A stretch of 52,744 nt of DNA from Flavobacteriales bacterium. GTDB taxonomy: Bacteria > Bacteroidota > Bacteroidia > NS11-12g > UBA955. The translations under genes and the position numbers were made by a program. Where the stretch lies: assembly GCA_947463095.1 (NCBI GenBank), contig CANHRE010000007.1, positions 1-52,744 on the forward strand. Direction: 5' to 3'. Shown piece after piece: positions 50,512-52,744 of the stretch. Every line of letters begins with the position of its first letter. The stretch's first letter is position 1. Below the pieces are notes generated by a model. That model was not told where the DNA came from, did not search any database, and worked only from the letters and a program-made list of their open reading frames with translations.

Positions 50512-51711
50512 TCATTTGGACACATTCATCAATAAAGCTAAAAACTGTTCCACGCCCAGCGCTTCAACGCCATGCGGAAGCGGGAATTGTTCCTCGCCTC
50601 CATGAATCATCCATGCTTTGGTAACGCCGATATCATTACACGCTTCATAAAAACCCCTTGCAGGTTTTGCGGATGAAGAACGTTTGATTTCTATAGCCCA
50701 TAATTGCCCGTCAGGAGTGCGCAATACCAAATCTATTTCGGCCTGGGCGGCGGTTCGGTAATAACTGAATTCCCATCTGCTGTCGGTTTGAAGCAACAGT
50801 TGTTCCACTACAAAGCCCTCCCAGCTGGTGCCCATGCCGGGATGCGACAACAAACTTTCCATATCATGTACTTGCAAAAGGTTATGCAGCAATCCCGAAT
50901 CCCTAAGATAAATCTTGGGCGTTTTAATCAGGCGTTTTTTCACATTTCCTGACCAGGGTGTCAACTGACGCACCATGTACAAATCGGTCAGAATATCCAT
51001 GTAGTTGCGCACGGTAGTATGACTCAGTTCCATGCTTCTTCCAACTTCACTCAGATTCACCTGGTTTCCATGGTAATGAGCAAGCATTTTCCAGAACCTT
51101 TTCATCCTTACCGGGGCAATTCCAATTCCCAGGGCTGAGATATCGCGCTCCATGAAAGTGGCAATAAAATCTTCCCTCCATAACCAGCTTTTCTTGTCAT
51201 CCTCGGCCAGATAACTATCTGGATAACCACCCCTTAGCCAACGGCGTTCCTGGTCATACTGCCATTCCTTCGCCGCCTGCAATTCTGGTACTGAAAAAGG
51301 CGCCAGTTCCAGATAACGGATACGTCCGGCCAGTGTTTCTGAGCTGTGCTGCATCAACTCCCTGGAGGCTGAACCTAAGAGCAGGAATTGCGCATTACGC
51401 TCGCCCTTACGTCTCCGTTCATCTACAATCCCCCGGATTATGCGAAAAACATCGGGTAGGCGTTGTACCTCATCTAAAATGAGCAAACGACCCTCAAAAC
51501 GCTTCAAGTAGGCTTCGGCATCACTAAGCTTGTTTTGGTCAACATCTGATTCGAGGTCCAGGTATTGGGTTTCTTTGTTTATAACATCGGCTACCGACAA
51601 CGCCAATGTTGTTTTACCCACCTGGCGAGGTCCTATGAGCGCAACCACAGGCATGGAATGCAAGGCTTCCAGCAGTTGCGCCTCCATCTGACGTTTGATG
51701 ATTTGCTGCAC
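50512..51711 (-). CDS. AAA_14/DUF4143 ATPase
   Basis: A 399-residue protein. It has Walker A GPRQVGKT (about 27-34) and Walker B LLILDEVQRL (about 75-84). LLLGSASRELM follows as sensor region, then ERDISALG, a winged-helix part (NLSEVGRSMELSHTTVRNYMDIL), and the DUF4143 domain with YRTAAQAEIDLVL...LWAIEIKRSSSAK. The latter resembles the core of a PD-(D/E)XK nuclease fold (E-I-D ... E-I-K). The family is widespread and often mobile, and its function is poorly known. The start is GTG at 51711, just after a good -7 box; an ATG nine codons in is possible. A large inverted repeat lies upstream, suggesting autoregulation. It is convergent with the peptidase. Confidence 0.9.
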   Translation of the reverse strand: MQQIIKRQMEAQLLEALHSMPVVALIGPRQVGKTTLALSVADVINKETQYLDLESDVDQNKLSDAEAYLKRFEGRLLILDEVQRLPDVFRIIRGIVDERRRKGERNAQFLLLGSASRELMQHSSETLAGRIRYLELAPFSVPELQAAKEWQYDQERRWLRGGYPDSYLAEDDKKSWLWREDFIATFMERDISALGIGIAPVRMKRFWKMLAHYHGNQVNLSEVGRSMELSHTTVRNYMDILTDLYMVRQLTPWSGNVKKRLIKTPKIYLRDSGLLHNLLQVHDMESLLSHPGMGTSWEGFVVEQLLLQTDSRWEFSYYRTAAQAEIDLVLRTPDGQLWAIEIKRSSSAKPARGFYEACNDIGVTKAWMIHGGEEQFPLPHGVEALGVEQFLALLMNVSK

Positions 51712-51719
51712 GAGTATAA

Positions 51720-51750
51720 CAAAGATAGCAATTAACCTTGCGTTTTGAAA
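51720..51750 (-). promoter_or_regulatory. Promoter of the AAA_14 ATPase gene
   Basis: -7 TATCTTTG (51720-51727, minus strand) fits TAnnTTTG. A TTTC sits 19 bp further upstream, one base from the -33 TTTG. The -7 box is 8 bases before the GTG start. The left arm of the large inverted repeat covers the spacer. Confidence 0.5.
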
Positions 51751-51778
51751 CTTTGGTTTTCAATTAGCAAGGTTAATT
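51730..51778. promoter_or_regulatory. 12-bp perfect inverted repeat, probable operator
   Basis: AATTAACCTTGC (51730-51741) and its exact complement GCAAGGTTAATT (51767-51778) are centred 37 bp apart, about 3.5 helical turns. Inside lies a smaller imperfect palindrome TTGAAAC/GTTTTCAA. One arm overlaps the -33/-7 spacer of the ATPase promoter. The arrangement suits a dimeric DNA-binding protein, possibly the ATPase's own winged-helix part. A long RNA hairpin is unlikely because the site is upstream of the predicted transcription start. Confidence 0.55.
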
Positions 51779-51826
51779 CAGTATCGGCCTCTTGGTTAGG
51801 GCTACAGGTTGGCAAACAACCAAGGA

Positions 51827-52504
51827 TCAGAAGGCCTCTTTATCCCAGTGTTTACGCCGGATATATCCTTTGGAAATGAGTTTCGCGCCGCTGATGCTTA
51901 CACCTGCTTTGTTTCGGTAGCGGGCCTCCGGAATAATGTGCTTCCATTGTTTCATTTCACAGGCGTCGTACAAGCCCAGGCGAATGGCCCTGCGTCCACT
52001 CATGATGCGCCCATTGCTCCAGTTCAGGTAATGGCAGTGCTCACAAATCAGGAATGGATCGTCTGCGCTCGGCATCCAGGGATCGTTGTTTGGTTCGCAG
52101 TTCAGTCGGAAGCAATCAGCACCCAGATTTACACGATAACTTTCCGTGGGGAAAAGGCGTACCACTGGATACTGCAGGCCATCATATGACTGATAAACGA
52201 ACAGGTACAAAGTATCTGCTTTGGTGCAGTAGCCTCCCAGGCTTACACTGCGCATTCGTTCCGGCGTTTGGTAAGCATCCACAATGATGGTACCGTAGCA
52301 TGGTCCTATTAGCTCGAATCTGGTTTGATCTACGTTCACGGGAATACTGTCGAAGAACAAAGTGAACCGGTCACCCTCCAGTCCATAATTAAAGTGCCAT
52401 TGCAATCTTGGTTCGAGCTTGTTAAAGCTGTATTCCTGGGCATGGAGGATGCTGCAGGGCAGCAATGCAAATAAGCATAGGACACACTTCACAGAGCAAC
52501 GCAT
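51827..52504 (-). CDS. Secreted protein of unknown function (225 residues)
   Basis: I do not recognise the family. The start is ATG 52504, 17 codons after the ORF-track start, because it opens a signal peptide (MRCSVKCVLCLFALLPCSILHAQ). The mature part has several cysteines (IGPCYG, LGGYCTK, GADCFRLNCEPN, ICEHCHY, YDACEMK), so disulfides are likely. The C-terminal 35 residues are strongly basic (RYRNKAG...KGYIRRKHWDKEAF). There is no membrane segment, lipobox or sorting domain. It lies downstream of the lipocalin gene on the same strand, with an 81-bp gap. Confidence 0.7.
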   Translation of the reverse strand: MRCSVKCVLCLFALLPCSILHAQEYSFNKLEPRLQWHFNYGLEGDRFTLFFDSIPVNVDQTRFELIGPCYGTIIVDAYQTPERMRSVSLGGYCTKADTLYLFVYQSYDGLQYPVVRLFPTESYRVNLGADCFRLNCEPNNDPWMPSADDPFLICEHCHYLNWSNGRIMSGRRAIRLGLYDACEMKQWKHIIPEARYRNKAGVSISGAKLISKGYIRRKHWDKEAF

Positions 52505-52585
52505 GATTTCCTGATGAATCCGTTCAGCTGAAAAGACATTGCAATGCATAAGCACAATGGGCCTGAATGCTTCCTTAAAACCGAT

Positions 52586-52744
52586 TCAATTTACGCAATC
52601 CTGCCTGGTTTTCTTCAACCGGCCCACATCGAAACCGAGCGCGGTGGCCTTATCCAGCGAAGCCTGATAGGTAGGCTCATCCATATTCCGTTGCCGGCTA
52701 AGGATCCAAAGAGTATTCCTGTCGGGCGAACCCACCATGGCACG
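52586..52744 (-). CDS. blc: Bacterial lipocalin (Blc-like), C-terminal part only
   Basis: Missing from the ORF track because it is cut by the window edge. The minus-strand frame from 52744 gives 52 residues ending VN-stop: RAMVGSPDRNTLWILSR, then DEPTYQASLDKATALGFD and VGRLKKT. The phrases V-G-x-P-x-R-x-x-L-W-I-L-S-R and the following helix are diagnostic of the C-terminus of Blc-type outer-membrane lipocalins, which bind lipids or fatty acids. The N-terminal lipobox and most of the barrel lie outside the window. Confidence 0.85.
   Translation of the reverse strand, partial: RAMVGSPDRNTLWILSRQRNMDEPTYQASLDKATALGFDVGRLKKTRQDCVN

Overview
The window looks like a chromosomal segment of a Bacteroidota bacterium. 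The evidence is two proteins with type IX secretion (T9SS) C-terminal domains, a PorZ-like T9SS surface protein, an S46 dipeptidyl-peptidase, and many TAnnTTTG-type -7 promoter boxes with few clear Shine-Dalgarno sites. I cannot name a genus. No rRNA, tRNA or CRISPR array was seen. Most real genes start downstream of the ORF-track start, so starts were moved by signal peptide, catalytic N-terminus or family fit.

Layout. 0-2.2 kb: a remnant of a beta-barrel-like protein and one complete IS256-family element with 22-bp terminal inverted repeats but no visible target duplication. 2.2-9.7 kb: housekeeping genes glmS, metK (with terminator), a variant NRAMP transporter, a secreted-protein gene broken by one in-frame stop, an alpha/beta hydrolase, alanine dehydrogenase and a small membrane protein. 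9.9-28.2 kb: one 18.2-kb gene for a 6076-residue T9SS-exported surface protein, built from a signal peptide, three beta-helix cassettes of about 800-1100 residues, one Ig-like domain, 29 tandem 86-residue four-cysteine repeats and a sorting domain. 28.4-39.7 kb: Lhr-core helicase, an unrecognised secreted protein, a porZ-OmpA-like pair, and an MMPL/RND transporter. 39.8-42.7 kb: two adjacent APC amino-acid permeases; the second lacks an ordinary start codon. 42.7-43.8 and 47.7-48.3 kb: gene-free stretches filled with related short repeats, including one palindromic element nested inside another repeat. 43.8-47.7 kb: ATP-dependent DNA ligase and its MBL-fold exonuclease, then an MFS transporter. 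48.3-52.7 kb: DPP7-type S46 peptidase, an AAA_14/DUF4143 ATPase with a large inverted repeat upstream, an unrecognised secreted protein, and the C-terminus of a lipocalin running off the window edge.

How the genes fit together. The giant protein is T9SS cargo, while PorZ belongs to the surface machinery that attaches such cargo to anionic LPS. The helicase, ligase and exonuclease belong to one known ligase-associated DNA repair set that is usually clustered; here about 13 kb separates the helicase from the other two, and the fourth member (a metallophosphoesterase) is not in the window. The strongest candidates for something new are the giant repeat protein (regular cysteine and D-S/T-x patterning) and the nested intergenic repeat families.
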